DNA of 64,000 nt from Carnegiea gigantea (lineage: Eukaryota; Streptophyta; Magnoliopsida; Caryophyllales; Cactaceae). A program made the translations under genes and the position numbers. The DNA lies in contig JAKOGI010002714.1 in assembly GCA_029747015.1 (NCBI GenBank), positions 1 to 64,000 on the forward strand. Reading direction: 5' to 3'. The notes beneath the pieces were generated by a model. It made no database searches. It was not told the DNA's origin and was given only the letters and a program-made list of their open reading frames with translations. This document shows, piece after piece, positions 48,226-60,940 of the stretch (its first letter is position 1; every line of letters starts with the position of its first letter).

Positions 48226-50163
48226 TTTATGTGTCCACAGAATGTGAACTTAGTTGGTTTTTAACATGTGACGACCTAGATGTATGAGCAGCTCCGTCCT
48301 TACCACTTAGTACAATGGAATTTTTAATTTGACCAGCATCTTTGATATATGTCTCATCGTGCTTAGTTAATGTAGGCCTAGTTGCCAGATTGTCTCTTAG
48401 GTGTTCACCAGCAAAGGGTGCGTTATTCCTTTAATTCTCTTCAAGATCATCACCCTAATCACAAACCAAGTAAAGAAATTAACATTGACCTTATCCAAAG
48501 TGTATTCATTGTCTATTTTTAATTATGGTAACTCAGTGAAAAATTATAAAACCATGGATTAAAAATGACCTAAGATAGAAGATGCGCATCATTATGACGT
48601 TGAGACTTCAAGTGACCTCTTGGCATAAGGATTGGATCTCTTTTAGCAGTGGACTCATTATCTTAGAATCTTACGGTTTAGACCCATCTAGCAGAACTTA
48701 TGTCCTTTTCCCAACCAAACTGATTGAGTTGCTTTCCCACAAGATAGACATGTGAAACATCCCTAGGTACTCCACCCAGACAGATTAGCATATGCAAGAA
48801 TCCATTTGTAGTAGAGTAAAGAGCTACCGGCAACGTAAATCTTATCTTCGTGTATGCATTTACACCATTCCATAACTGCACTAGCTCTTTAATCAATTGT
48901 TAAAAATATACATCAATGCCATACTCGTGGCCTTTTCTCTAAGAATAATCATCGATACTATAGTTGGGGATTGTTTCATGCATAGTGAGGGAGGCAACTT
49001 ACCCAGAATTAGTAAGACTGGCCAAGTACTATGCGGGCTACTCATAACACGAAATGAATTAAATGCATCACTCGCTATCCCAAGCCATATAGTTCGAGGA
49101 TCAGATGTAAAATTAGGATATTATTCATCAAACTCCTTCCATGCCTTTGCATCAGAAGGATGCCTCAAAATTCTATCCTTTGTACGACACTTATCATGCC
49201 AAATCATATCTTCAACTATCTTGAATGATTTTTAGTGCCTTAGAAGAGAGGGAAATAGCGTAATACCTTAGCTATTATCTAGCAATTTCTTTTCACTATT
49301 CTTCCATTGCAAATAACCACATTTGTTACATAATTCTTGTCTTCGCCTTTCACCTAGCACAATATACAATCATTAGGGTAGGCATGTATTTTCATATTCA
49401 AATCCAAAGTCCTTAAGTAATTGCCTGCAATTACTCCATGATGAAGAGAATGGGTCTATATGGGGAAAAACAAAACTCAAAAGCTGAAGTAGCATATTAA
49501 ATGATTTAATAGAACAACATTACATTCATTTCAAGTGGAGTAAGTGCAACAGAAAAGAGAGTTTTGAAAATTTTGAACCTTGATATATGTCCTGTTCAAC
49601 TTGTTCTAGTAACCTTTCACATTGAGCATTTTTATCTACAATGGAGCTATCACCTTCATGTCCCTCATTTCCTAGCTCACCACTGTCTTTTTCATCCAAA
49701 TCACCTTCTTGATGAAACATGCCACACCCACAATTTTCACACATCCTAAAAATATCATTAAGCATTCCCATAATATCAATGTCACCAAAACTACTTTTAA
49801 ATTGGGCATTAGTAATATTGTGGCCTTTGTCACAAAAAAATGAACAAGGTCCAGAAATTTCCTCCCCATGATGCGCCCACTCTTTATAGTATAGCTAAAA
49901 ATCATTGAACATGAGATGGTGTACCACTTCTTCTTTCGTGAAGCAATGATTATGGCCAACTTTGCATTTATTTTAAGGGCATGCGATTAGTGTAATCCCC
50001 CCAGCATTGCAAAAAGCAAATTCCAAAAGTGACTCAACCCCATTCGTATATTCAGGAGAAGTTCAATGTGTATTAATCAAACTTTTTTCCATTATAATTT
50101 CTAATAGCCCACCAACAAAGTTATCACATAAGTTAATATAAGCATTATAACTAAACCTTGTCA
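48226..50163 (-). pseudogene. TNP2 transposase of a second CACTA element
   Basis: The minus strand starts near 50163 with TSPEYTNGVESLLEFAFCNA (transposase-associated domain) and EEVVHHLMFNDF. It continues through MGMLNDIFRMCENCGCGMFH and SKFSKLSFLLHLLHLK (49526-49771), then LLKDFGFEYENTCLP and KCGYLQWKN (about 49290-49440). The Transposase_21 core shows IWHDKCRTKDRILRHPSDAK, a SDPRTIWLGIASDAFNSF block with its conserved Asp, PPSLCMKQSP, and LIKELVQLWNGVNAYTK (to 48660). Stops and one frameshift (near 48930) are present. An additional minus-strand open stretch of about 75 codons (48226-48457) has no assigned match. The C-terminal part is lost at the (TA)n array. Unlike the palindromic element, this copy keeps part of the catalytic core. 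Confidence 0.88.
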
Positions 50164-50275
50164 GTCATTAAAGGAAGGGGTAGAAGAGTCACAATGATCA
50201 CAACAACACATCAAAATCATATGCTTAGAATATACTACCCTATAAGAACTAAACATATTTGTTCATGCAAAAATG

Positions 50276-51890
50276 TGTTATTTTTACGATACTTTTATAC
50301 CCGATTTATGCTCATTATAATTGTTATTTTTACGTTTTTATTTGATCTTATTTTGTTTTGCAGGCATTGAATAATTATGGGAAAAATGGGAGAAAAAGGT
50401 GGAAAAATGCCGGAAATGAAGAATCGGGCCAAGTTTATTCAAGCCCAACCTATTTCATCCATCAACATAATGACAAGACTAAGGAAAACTTAAATAAAAT
50501 CCCCCAGCCTTGCATGTGCCTAGCACGTGCCTTCATCTACCGAGCCCAGGCATGCATGCATCACGTGACCTTCCCCCCCTTAGTCTCCTTTTCTCTCTCC
50601 TCTTTTCGGTTCCTCGAATCTGTTTGAAACCCAGAGCCTCGATAGTTCCCCCTTGCTCCATCATCTTCATCTTCATCTTCATCATCCCCCCCTCTCTCTA
50701 GCCCATCTCTCTCATCACCACCAAGCGCCAGCGTAGCACGCCAAATCACCACCCCGTCCACTAGAATGCAAGCAACAACCACCAAGTCGCACCATCTCCT
50801 CTGCCCACGCGTCTCAAGATGAACGGAGAAGATTGGGTGAGCTTGGGTATAAATCGAAGAATCTGGCTCCAAAGAAGAGGTTAGGAAGTTTTAGGGTTTA
50901 ATTAGGTTTAGTTTTCAAGTTTTAGGTCTTATTTTAGCTAGTTTTAATTTAAGTTTTTAGTTCTTAGTTTCAATTTTAGATTTTAGGCTTTTGATTTTCA
51001 ACTTCTTCATATGTCTCAAGTTTTGTAATTTCAAATTTGGATAATATTGAGTAGAGGATTATTGGGATTTTGTGTTTGATATTGCACGAATTTTGGCTCG
51101 ATTATTCCCATTCTTGATTAATCCAAATCTGATTTCACTGGAATGGCGATCTAGGTTCGTGAGTTGCTGAAGCTCGGGATGCCTCTTCTGTTTTGGTTGA
51201 ATTCCAGATTTGGCTTTGAAAGGTTGTAGGTTTGAGTTCGATCAGCTGCAAATTTCCTCTTTCCATTGTTTAGGTACTGTTTGAATGCTGCTGAGATTAG
51301 GTATTTTAAGCATTCTGTTAACCTAATTCCATCTGTTCGATTGTTGTTTGTTCTTAATCTGGATTGCTTCATTTTGTTCTTCTCATTTCTTCTCAATTGG
51401 TCTGGGTTTCCCAATGTTGCTCTTTTCTTGTTGAATGTTGCTATTTTAGGGTTTGATTTTAGTTCGTTCATTTCGTTTAAGTTGGAATTAGCTGGAAGCC
51501 TGATTCCATCTTCGTTTGTGGGTTGTTTAAGCCTTCTGTTCTGCCTTTTTCTATTTGATTCTATTTTCTTATTAATTTGTTTTGTAGCTCTCATTTCGGT
51601 TGTGTTAAGTGATGGAGATATGCTCCTTTGATTAGAGTTAATTTTATTGGATGTTAGGCGATGGTAGGGAAACTTTGGAATTAGATTGATTTACAACCTA
51701 TAGTTTTAGTTGCTTATCATTTAAATCACTTGAGAATGATGCTATGTTACTTTAATTTCGTGTTAAGTGACCTTAATCTTTTCCATCGTCCCTGTAGAGA
51801 CGACCCTCAAGTACTATAATGAGAGATGTATGCTTGCGGCATTTTATTTTCACTCAAAATTACCTTATAATATTTAAACTACTAGCTCCA
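50276..51890 (+). repeat. LTR-like block, gypsy (Tat/Athila-like), possibly a solo LTR
   Basis: The block starts near TGTTATTTTTACGATACTTT, has a C/T-rich leader-like part (50570-50720), a long T-rich section with repeated TTTTAG motifs (50880-51010), and ends with GTCCCTGTAGAGACGACCCT (51788-51807) and ATGCTTGCGGC. The last feature resembles the TCCCTGTGGATACGACCC motif common near the 3' end of Tat and Athila LTRs. Neither border nor a target duplication can be fixed, and no gag or pol is attached. Confidence 0.4.
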
Positions 51891-54415
51891 GATTCAGTCA
51901 TATTAACAAGCCAAATACCAAACAAGAAGACAAGGAAACTAATTGTCTATGTGTACAAGCATCAACTTCTAATAAGCAAGACATAAGGCCCCTTAAAGTA
52001 ATTTACTTAGTGTTAGTGAGGGAAAGCCAAAAGAAAGTGCAATGATCAAAGATGATCAACATATCCAATACTTTAGCTTTTACATATTGCCATATGATTA
52101 ATTTTTTAAAAAAAACAAAAAAATAGCATATAAAAGTATGCAACTCGATTATGTAGAATCTATATTCAACTATGCTCCTAAACCGCATCAAGCAATGTTC
52201 CCACATAACTCAAAATCGTTTCAACTAGAAAAAATATATACCTTTTTTAGAAGTTTGAACGAGGAAAGTTGGTGGGGAAGGTGGGGAAATAGACATTTAA
52301 GTTAGATTGAAACACATCAATGGTAACATCGATCACAATAGTTATGATCTAGACTTTAAGTAACTTATGCTTCACCCTCTTCCTTAGGCTTAAATTTTAC
52401 AAAAGAGGTCTCCTCGTTATGGACTAGTCAAATCTCCCAGAAATAGAGTTCAGCAGTATGCTAGCTTCAAACTCAAGATACATTAATAGTATCAGCACAA
52501 TAGTAAGAACTATGAAGCACATAAAAGAAAACCATCCTGCTGAATGCTACAAAATAATAATAAAAAAATATCCTTATACGGGAAGAAACACTAAAATATA
52601 TATGGCATTCATATGAATTAATTCAATTTGTAGAATATCTGTTCAGTTGTGCGTAGTGATTTTGGTGGATTTAAATCTCATGCAGGGTTTTCACTAGATT
52701 AGATGATACATCAACACATTATAAGTAGTGGCAAAACCAAAGGTACACCACTCATAAATTTGATTGAACCTAGTCTTATATGATGCTTGCCTTCATTATC
52801 CAATTTGGTCCTAATTCTTCAGAGAATTGTCTCCTTTTTTAAATTCATGTGACTCGTTGTAGAAAAAATATCTTGGACACATAATGTAACATTAGGCCAT
52901 AATTTATAGTAGATAAATTACAATGGTAAGCTTTTAAGATAGACTTAAGCCTACGTTATGATATAGTTAGGCCTAAATGATTACCTATGTGCCACTCCTA
53001 ATGCTAAGTCAACAATGCATGTAATAAATTGCATATATTTTCCTAGAAGGTCTGATGGTAATAATCACATATAAGATGGGGCAAATGAGACCTTTAAGTT
53101 CGTTCTTCTTCAGGTTATATCATGTATTTTACTCAAGGGCCTGATGGGAATTGCCAATTTCAATTATAAGTCTTTTGGTTCCATCAGATTTGAGTAGAAC
53201 CTCTCATAAGCAAGAGCACAAAACATATACACCTATTTTCCTAGGCCTTTGAGGACTAGTGATATTATCGACTTGATCAGTCACATTCTGCAACATTTAA
53301 TAAGGGAGAAAGCTCAGAAGGTTGTAGATAAAGTATTCTAGCTCCATCTCAAGGATTAAAACTGCATGTTTTAGTCATAATACAAACAACAAGGAAATCA
53401 TTAAGGTAGCTCAACAGCTAATGGAACCAACTTGGACTAGCAAACATTCATGTTGCTATTTGTTTCAGCTAATACGAGTGTTAAATCCATCTCAATCATC
53501 GAATTAATATAAAGGCCTCCTACGCTAGATGTAGGAGAATAATGCTAGCTAATGAAGTTAATGGTGCTTTTTATTTACTTTGACTTCATTATATTCATGC
53601 TGCTATTTTGTACGATAAAACAAAAGTGAAGATAACCAAAATTCACAAATCTTATAACCAAACAAATGCTTTTACCTACTAAACAATGTAGAAACTTAAC
53701 AAAATAGAAAGACAACTCCTGATCATTAGAACCAACCAATTCTAAAAATCCTAAAATTACAATCCATAGCAAACAATGAAGAACGAAAAGTAGTAATTAA
53801 CAGCTAAAACACCATAGTAACAACAAATACAAAACTAATTCACCTTACATTTCGTCATCACCTACAAACATAACCGATCATAGAAAATGAACTATACTTT
53901 TACAGCCACAAATAGTGGCAGAAGACACAAAAAGAAATCAAACTCAAACAAAATTAGAACCTTAAATCTTCACAAAAAGAACTCAAACTCGAACATATAA
54001 AACTAAACTTAAATTATGAGATATCAAGAAAGATATGAACCTAGGGTATAGTTTCACAACTATGTCGATCGGGACTGAAAAGCAACTTCATGATCAGGAG
54101 GCCTTCAATTTTTTCTCAGAGTCCAGGTCTGGAAAAAGAGTTGCAACCAGTAATTCATTCACAATTTGGAGATTAAAAGAGTTGGGAGATTAAAGAATTC
54201 TTCTAATTTCTAAAATTTTCAAGGAATTCATATTGAATGAATGAATTTAGGTTGCGTGATTCTCGTACCTTGCTCTCATGGCGTGTAAATGAGAAAGCTT
54301 GACAATTCTTCAATTCACTACCACACCCTTTACAATTCCTGATGATTTTGAATTACAATCATGCAGAATTCGTGATTCCACGGCTAGAACAAGTGGGTTT
54401 TGCCTGAAGCTTTTA
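51891..54415. other. Unassigned AT-rich stretch
   Basis: No gene or element recognised. If the TNP2 at 48226-50163 and the CACTA terminus at 60721-60732 belong together, this would be the 5' leader and intron region of that element. Confidence 0.5.
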
Positions 54416-54825
54416 GCTAGATTCCGTTTGGACCTTGAAAAATTTGGTGGAAAGAAAAAAAATTGGGAAAGTAACTTTTTCTCTTGTGTTTGGTTTAGAG
54501 AAAATCATAAAGAAAAAAAATATAGAGGAAAATTAGGTGAAAAAATTGTTAGAAACAAGTGATAAAAGTTTCCTCATAAAATTGTGAGGAAAGTTTGCGA
54601 AACGTTCCCAAAGAATTTTCAACCTCCTCCAACATCACACTACTTAAAGGATATCCACATGATTCAAGTAAATCATCAATATTCAAAGCTCTTATTTAAA
54701 TTCTTGTGTTTTTTCCTCAATCCAAACAAAAGAAAAAAACTTACTTTCTCTCTACTTTTTTTCTTCACATTTTTTCTCCTTCAACTTTTTTTTTCCATCA
54801 AATTTTCTCAGGACCAAATAAAGCC
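54416..54825. mobile_element. Tourist-like MITE (PIF/Harbinger type)
   Basis: The 410-bp element is flanked by TTA at 54413-54415 and 54826-54828, the target duplication of PIF/Harbinger elements. Its ends are inverted: GCTAGATTCCGTTTGGACC at the left, and at the right, read in reverse, GGCTTTATTTGGTCC. The similarity continues inward through AAATTTGGTGGAAAG. It has no coding capacity and would depend on a transposase elsewhere. Confidence 0.75.
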
Positions 54826-54828
54826 TTA

Positions 54829-55135
54829 GGATTTTTTTGAAGGGAGGTGGGCGCAGTAATTAGGTGCCTTATCTTCCACTGGCTTTTGTTAGGCGCTCAT
54901 CTCTACATTGATGGGAGTGAATTGCACCAGTAGATGACGTAAATGACAACGTATTCATTTTATTAAGTATATTAAGTATATCCCTTGTGCCACCTGCACA
55001 TGCCCACACAAAAATTATTGGGGCATATAAAATATTGAAAACATTTGCAAGTAAATTTCATTAATATAATGAAAATACAATTAATAAAAACTCTTTCTAA
55101 TGCTCAAGAATTAATAGGCTTGTAGAGAAAGCTTA
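54829..55135. other. Unassigned stretch, probable CACTA subterminal DNA
   Basis: No gene seen. It is continuous with 60616-60732 once the gypsy element is removed, so it may belong to the second CACTA element. Confidence 0.45.
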
Positions 55136-57043
55136 TGATGTATCTCCTAAGGGTTAATGCTAAAACTCAATTTAAGAGTGAAAGCTTAAATCCAAGAGAG
55201 AATACAATCAAGGAAAACTCTAGGAAAATGGTACGTAATATGCTGGTTGTGAGGCAGAAAACATGTGAGGTAGGATGGAATTTAGAATCAAAGGATTCTA
55301 AATGAGAAAAGGAAAAGGAACTTTGATGTATGTATCAAGGATAGAAAGAAACCTAGCTAAAATCCACCAAGTACACGACTTAAACAAGTGAAATGACATG
55401 GGAAGGGGGAGGCACGGTCGTGCTATGGTGCACGGTGTGGCCGTGCCAAACTTCTACCGAGCACGGCTGGTTTTAGCCGATTTCACGGTTTGAGTTTGAA
55501 TTTGTGTTTGGGGTGAAGCTAGACCAAAGGGGATAGCCTTAGCTTTAGTTAATCAATGTAATAGATGTATGAGAGGCTTGTGAATGTATGGAATTGAAAG
55601 AGAAACAAAGTTATGATTCACTAACTCAAATTAAGCTAGCAAACTCACTTTACTCTCTTGAAACCGTGTGGATGAAAATGAAATGGATAGAACTAAACTC
55701 TATGTTTGGATACAAAATCACCACCAAACACAAGCTTAGGGTCCCTAATCTTTGATTAAGATACAGAAACACCACTTAAACAAAGCTTAGGACTTACTTG
55801 ATCACCACCTTAATCGACCAAATTAAGGATAAGCAAGTGAAGTATTTGAAGAGAGAAAGCTAGAAGCTCTCAAACTAAAATTTCATTCAATATGTGTTAT
55901 GAAGCTGCAAAGGGCCATGTGCTTCCTTTTGTTACATGCAAACAACCAAGCTACCAAGTACACACACACCTCGAGCTTTCCTTACGAGGAAGGAAAAGTG
56001 TTAACTAGGTTAACCCATATGGTTTAGTCTAACCGTGTACATCACAAGCTTAAACTAATCTAAATACATCTAAAGCACAAAGTGAAGCGAGTCTAATGTT
56101 TACTACATTGTAATCAACTCATACTTAAGCTTAAACAACCAGAATGCTAGCTGAAATGCCGTTGGCCAGCCGTAAAGCAAAGTCTTCTTTTCAGCCATCC
56201 AATGAGATGCAAGAGACATGTTCCTTTGCTTCTTGCTACCTATTGGTCATCCTTCCTAAGGTTGCAGCTCGTGATTGATGCTTAGGGACATGTACCAAGC
56301 CTTGAAGAGTGTGCCACTCTAGCGGAAGGTGAGTAAACCACCGGTTGAAGGTAAAATAAACCGGGTTCATGGCTACTTTCTAACTGGCTTTCTGACTTGG
56401 TTTAAACTTACCAAAAGTGGGTATGATCTGGTTTTCAGGCCATGGGGGGAAACTTTAGGATGTTTATGAACCCTCCAATGAAGAAATCAAGGTTAAACCA
56501 TGTTTAAGTAGGTTAACTCTGCTAAAACATTTAACCGTGCAGTTTTGGACCAAAACTGGCAGGTTTGACAAAATGACTTGATCTCTTAGGTTCCTTTGGG
56601 TATGATTGGAATTCAAAGCTTGGACCTGAAAGTAGACATCTTGGGGATTCCAAAAAGGTAAAAATCCAAGACTTAAACCACCATTAAGCTTAGGAAATCA
56701 CATACCCAAAACCAGGTATATTCTGGTCAAACTGGCAGTTTGTGTATCTTAGTTTTATTGGCTAATTTAGGAGGGTAACTGAAGTCCAAATGAGATGAAG
56801 CTTGATTTTTTGGAAAGATAACGTCTTGAACTTCAATCGTCGTATAAAATATTGGACTTAGACCTTAAAGAGGTTTAAGTAATTAACCTCTCAAAGACAA
56901 GGTTTGCTACTGGAAACAAACCATGACCTGCTATTTTAGGTCTTAAACAAAATAAGGATGATTTATTCATCCTTTAGGCAGCAAATGATATTACCTAATT
57001 GATTGGCTTCTTTTAAATCAAGGGCATGGAGGGATCTCCGTCA
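55136..57043 (-). repeat. 3' LTR of the gag-only gypsy element (left copy)
   Basis: Begins (plus strand) TGATGTATCTCC and ends GGATCTCCGTCA. Confidence 0.95.
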
Positions 57044-57394
57044 TCCTCCCCTTGTTAAAAATGATTTGTCCACAAATCAGTTTAGGTAATGACCTCTATC
57101 TTGAATCAAGTTTGGCTGAAATAAAATTACCCATACAAACAAGTCTCCTTTGAACTTAGAGACTCTTTTCTTTTCTTTCCCCTTACTGATTTGAACAGTG
57201 GATGTAGGGGACTCCTGGGACTTGCTTCGAACCACTTCTTCACATGCTCTTAATTCAGAATTAGGAGGTTCTAGTAATGGTTCTGGAATGGATTGACAGA
57301 AGGTTTGTTTGAGTGTTTGGGATATGGGTGGAGTGGGGGAAAGGTTTGGTGGTTCACCAAAAGAAATGAAAAGAAGGCTACGATGCTCCTGGCC

Positions 57395-58590
57395 TTATGG
57401 TGGATGGTGGGTGTCTAAGGTGAGCATTTCACCTTCATCTGCCTCTACCATTATCTCCTTAAGTTCTTCTCCATCTTGATCTTCAATTTCCTCCTCTAAT
57501 TCAACCTCCTCTATTGCCTTCCATTCAGCCAAGGTAACATACCTTTGGTTTGTACAATCTGATGCTAAGTGACCAAAGCCTTGGCACTTAAAACATCTCT
57601 GAACTCCTTTAGGAAGGGGTTTTTGCATGGGTTACGGGGATAGGCCTTTTTGTAGAGTTTGGCTTTTTTATGGAGTAGGGCAAAAAGATGCCATGGGGTT
57701 AGGGGTGTAAGAAGAACTCCCCTTGTTCACGGTTTGGTCTTGTGATGAGGACTTAGGATTTTCATGCCTTGGGAGCTATTTAGTCTTCTTTTGCTGCTCA
57801 ACCTTGTGAGCTAGCACACAAACTTCATCAAAAGAGGTACAGGCTTGCAATTCAACCACATTAGAATACCTAGGATTAAGACCTCCCAAGTACCTAACTA
57901 TGGTTTGCTCTTCAGGTTCTTGAATGTCACACTTGATTAGTAGCTTCTCAAACTCACGTGTGTACTTTTCAACATTCATACTACCTTGAGTAAGGTTATG
58001 AGTTGAGAATAACAATCTTGGACATAGGTTGGAGGTAAAACATGTGCCTTGAGTTTAGATTGCATCTTTTCCCAAGTATGAATTCTAGACTTCCTTTCTC
58101 TAAGCCTTTTAGCGTTCAAGTTTGTCCACTATAGAGATGTATATTTTCTGAGTCTTAAGGCCACTAACTTGACTTTCTTATCATCAGGGATATCTTTATA
58201 CTCAAAGACTCTTTTAACAGTATGTAACCAATTAATGAATTCCTCAGGATCAAGCTTATCTTCAAATTTGGGAACTTCCACTCTGAAGTCATTGGTATTA
58301 GCTTGAAACTGTGGCTCTCCTCTAGCCATTCTAGGGACTTCTTCTTCACTTGAGGTATCAATATCATGGCTATAAACTTGCTCACGTCCTCTAGGCTCAG
58401 ATTGAAGAGTTTCTTCATTCAGTTTTTGCTTTTACTTCAATACCAAACCTAATTGCTTTCTCAAGTACTCATTTTGTGCTTGAGTTTCTTGATTCTTTTG
58501 TAAGTCTTCTTGAATTTTGCTAGCCAAGAAGTCTTTCTGTTTCATCAAAGCTTCGAACCTCTCTTCCAATGACATGTTCGGTGAAGTCAT
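57395..58590 (-). pseudogene. gag: gag of the gag-only gypsy element
   Basis: An ATG at 58590 (MTSPNMSLEERFEALMKQKD) opens a coiled-coil-like N-terminus (QKNQETQAQNEYLRKQ), then a stop at about 58433. The capsid core continues with FRVEVPKFEDKLDPEEFINW, VFEYKDIPDDKKVKLVALRL, and after a frameshift near 58040 NVEKYTREFEKLLIKCDIQE and IVRYLGGLNPRY. The C-terminal part (57395-57628) has a CCHC zinc knuckle, CFKCQGFGHLASDC, and an acidic tail. Together they make a nearly full-length gypsy gag with at least one stop and two frameshifts. Confidence 0.88.
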
Positions 58591-58686
58591 ACTTGAACAA
58601 GGTATGAAACTGATTCTGTGTTTGAAGGAGAATGGATGAATGAATTTTGGAAGTGGAAGGGTAAACTAGGCCAAAGTGAAACCTTT

Positions 58687-58699
58687 GCTCTGATACCAA
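58687..58699 (-). promoter_or_regulatory. Primer binding site of the gag-only gypsy element
   Basis: Minus-strand TTGGTATCAGAGC contains TGGTATCAGAGC, complementary to the 3' end of initiator tRNA-Met, three bases from the LTR. Confidence 0.85.
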
Positions 58700-58702
58700 T
58701 TA

Positions 58703-60610
58703 TGATGTATCTCCCAAAGGTTAATGCTAAAACTCAATTTAAGAGTGAAAGCTTAAATCCAAGAGAGAATACAATCAAGGAAAACTCTAGGAAAATGGTA
58801 CGTAATTTGCTGATTGTGAGGCAGCAAACACGTGAGATAGGATGGAATTTAGAATCAAAAGATTCTAAATGAGAAAAGGAAATGAACTTTGATGTATGTA
58901 TCAAGGATAGAAAGAAACCTAGCTAATATCCGCCAAGTACACGACTTAAACAAATGAAATAACACGGCAAGGGGCAGGCACGGTCGTGCTATGGTGCACG
59001 GTGTGGCCATGCCAAACTTCTGTCGAGCACGGTTGGTTTTGGCCGATTTCACGGTTAGAGTTTGAATTTGTGTTTGGGGTGGAAGCTAGACCAAAGGGGG
59101 TAGCTTTAGCTTTGGTTAATCAATGTAATGGATGTATGAGAGGCTTGTGAATGTATGGAATTGAAAAAGAATCAAAGTTATGATTCACTAACTCAAATTA
59201 AGCTAGCAAACTCACTTTACTCTCTTAAAACCGCATGGATGAAAATGAAATGGATAGAACTAAACTCTATGTTTGGATACAGAATCACCACCAAACACAA
59301 GCTTAGGGTCCCTAATCTTTGATTAAAATACAGAAACACCACTTAAACAAAGCTTAGGACTTACTTGATCACCACCTTAATTGACCAAATTAAGGATAAG
59401 CAAGTGAAGTATTTGAAGAGAGAAAGCTAGAAGCTCTCAAACTGAAATTTCATTCAACATGTGTTATGAAGCTACAAAGGGCTGTGTGCTTCCTTTTGTT
59501 ACATGCAAACAACTAAGCTACCAAACACACACACACACCTAGAGCTTTCCTTACTAGGAAGGAAAAGCGTTAACTAGGCTAACCCATACGGTTTAGTTTA
59601 ACTGTGTACATAACAAGCTTAAACTAATCTAAATACATCCAAAGCACAAAGTAAAGCAAGTTTAATGTTTATTACATTGTAATCAACTCATACTTAAGCT
59701 TAAACAACCAGAATGCTAGCTGAAATGCCATTGGCCAGCCGTAAAGCAATGTCTCCTTTTCGGCCATCCAATGAGATGCAAGAGACATGTTCCTTTACTT
59801 CTTGCTTCCTATTGGTCATCCTTTCCAAGGTTGCAGCTCATGATTGATGCTTAGGGGCGTGTGCCAAGCCTTGAAGAGTGTGCCACTCTAGCTGAAGGTG
59901 AGTAAACCCACGGTTGAAGACAAAATAAACCATTCACTGAACCGGGTTCACGGCTACTTTCTGACCGGTATTCTGACTTGGTTTAAACTTAGCCAAAGTG
60001 AGTATGATCTGATTTTTAGGCCATGGGGGGAAACTTTAGGATGTTTATAAACCCCCTCAATGAAGAAATCAAGGTTAAACCATGTTTAAGTAGGTTAACT
60101 CTACTAAAACATTTAACCGTGTAGTTTTGGACCAAAACTGGCAGGTTTGACAAAATGACTTGATCTCTTGGGTTCCTTTGGGAATGAGTGGAATTCAAAG
60201 CTTGGACCTGAAAGTAGACATCTTGGGGATTTCAAAAAGGTAAAAATCCAAGACTTAAACCACCATTATGACCCAAAACCGGGTATATTCTGGTCGAACT
60301 GGTAGTTTGTATATCTTGGTTTTATTGTCTAATTTGAGAGGGTAAATGAAGTCCAAATGGGATGAAACTTGATTTTCTGGAAAGCTAACTTCTTGAACTT
60401 CAATCCCAATGCAAAATATTGGACTTAAACCTTAAAAAGATTTAAGTAATTAACCTCTTAAAAATCAGGTTTGCTGCTGGAAGCAAACCATGACTTGCTG
60501 TTTTAGGTCTTAAACAGAATAAGGATGATTTATTCATCCTCTAGGCAGCAAATGAGATTACCTAATTGATTGGCTTCTTTTAAATCAAGGGCATGGAGGG
60601 ATCTCCCTCA
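58703..60610 (-). repeat. 5' LTR of the gag-only gypsy element (right copy)
   Basis: Begins (plus strand) TGATGTATCTCC and ends GATCTCCCTCA. Confidence 0.95.
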
Positions 60611-60732
60611 GCTTACGATTTTTCTGACACTTGCTAAATGTAAAAGTGAGAATATCAAATTTTATCATTCTTCTCCCCATATTTCATCAAGTGTTGTGTC
60701 ATAAGTGTAAGGACGCATTATTTTTTGTAGTG
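60611..60732 (-). mobile_element. 5' terminus of a second CACTA element
   Basis: Read on the minus strand, the segment starts CACTACAAAAAATAATGCG (60732 downward), a typical CACTA end with A-rich continuation. Its sequence differs from the palindromic element's terminus, so it is another family. The TNP2 gene at 48226-50163 has the matching orientation and could belong to it, with the gypsy element and LTR-like block inserted between; this link is inference. Confidence 0.6.
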
Positions 60733-60940
60733 CTTGGTGGCTCGACAACCACCAAGAATATCCCAATTGGGTGGTGAGTATGTTGGGTTTTGGGTTGGAA
60801 AGGTGGGAGGTTGAGCAAGAACCAACAATTGGGGGGGCGCTTGGGTTTGAGAAGCAACAACTGGGGGAGGAGGCTCTGGTTTGGAAACATGTAATTGGGG
60901 TAGTTGAGGGGGTCTGGGTTATAATTGGGGTAGGTGGGGA
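60733..60940 (-). pseudogene. Proline-rich coding remnant
   Basis: A minus-strand frame without stops reads PQLHVSKPEPPPPVVASQTQ and further Pro/Gln-rich residues up to the CACTA border. Such regions occur in second genes of CACTA elements, but no conserved domain is present, so I do not name it. Confidence 0.35.

Larger units (their letters stand above)
55136..60610 (-). mobile_element. Gag-only Ty3/gypsy element with intact LTRs and TSD
   Basis: Two LTRs of exactly 1908 bp (55136-57043 and 58703-60610) enclose a 1659-bp interior, and a perfect 5-bp duplication GCTTA lies at 55131-55135 and 60611-60615. A PBS TTGGTATCAGAGC (minus, 58699-58687) adjoins the right LTR and a purine tract AACAAGGGGAGGA (57056-57044) the left one, so it reads minus. 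The interior holds gag and, before the purine tract, a short TN.F.QGEDDGDP-like remnant of the pol end, which suggests that most of pol was deleted. LTRs look about 95% alike over the first 240 bases, making this one of the younger insertions here. Gag type and initiator-Met PBS fit a chromovirus-type relative. Confidence 0.92.

Noticed and set aside
51151..51631. Open frames of 147 and 121 codons on opposite strands
   Set aside because: They are mirror images in a T-rich LTR-like block with low-complexity translation and no homology I recognise.
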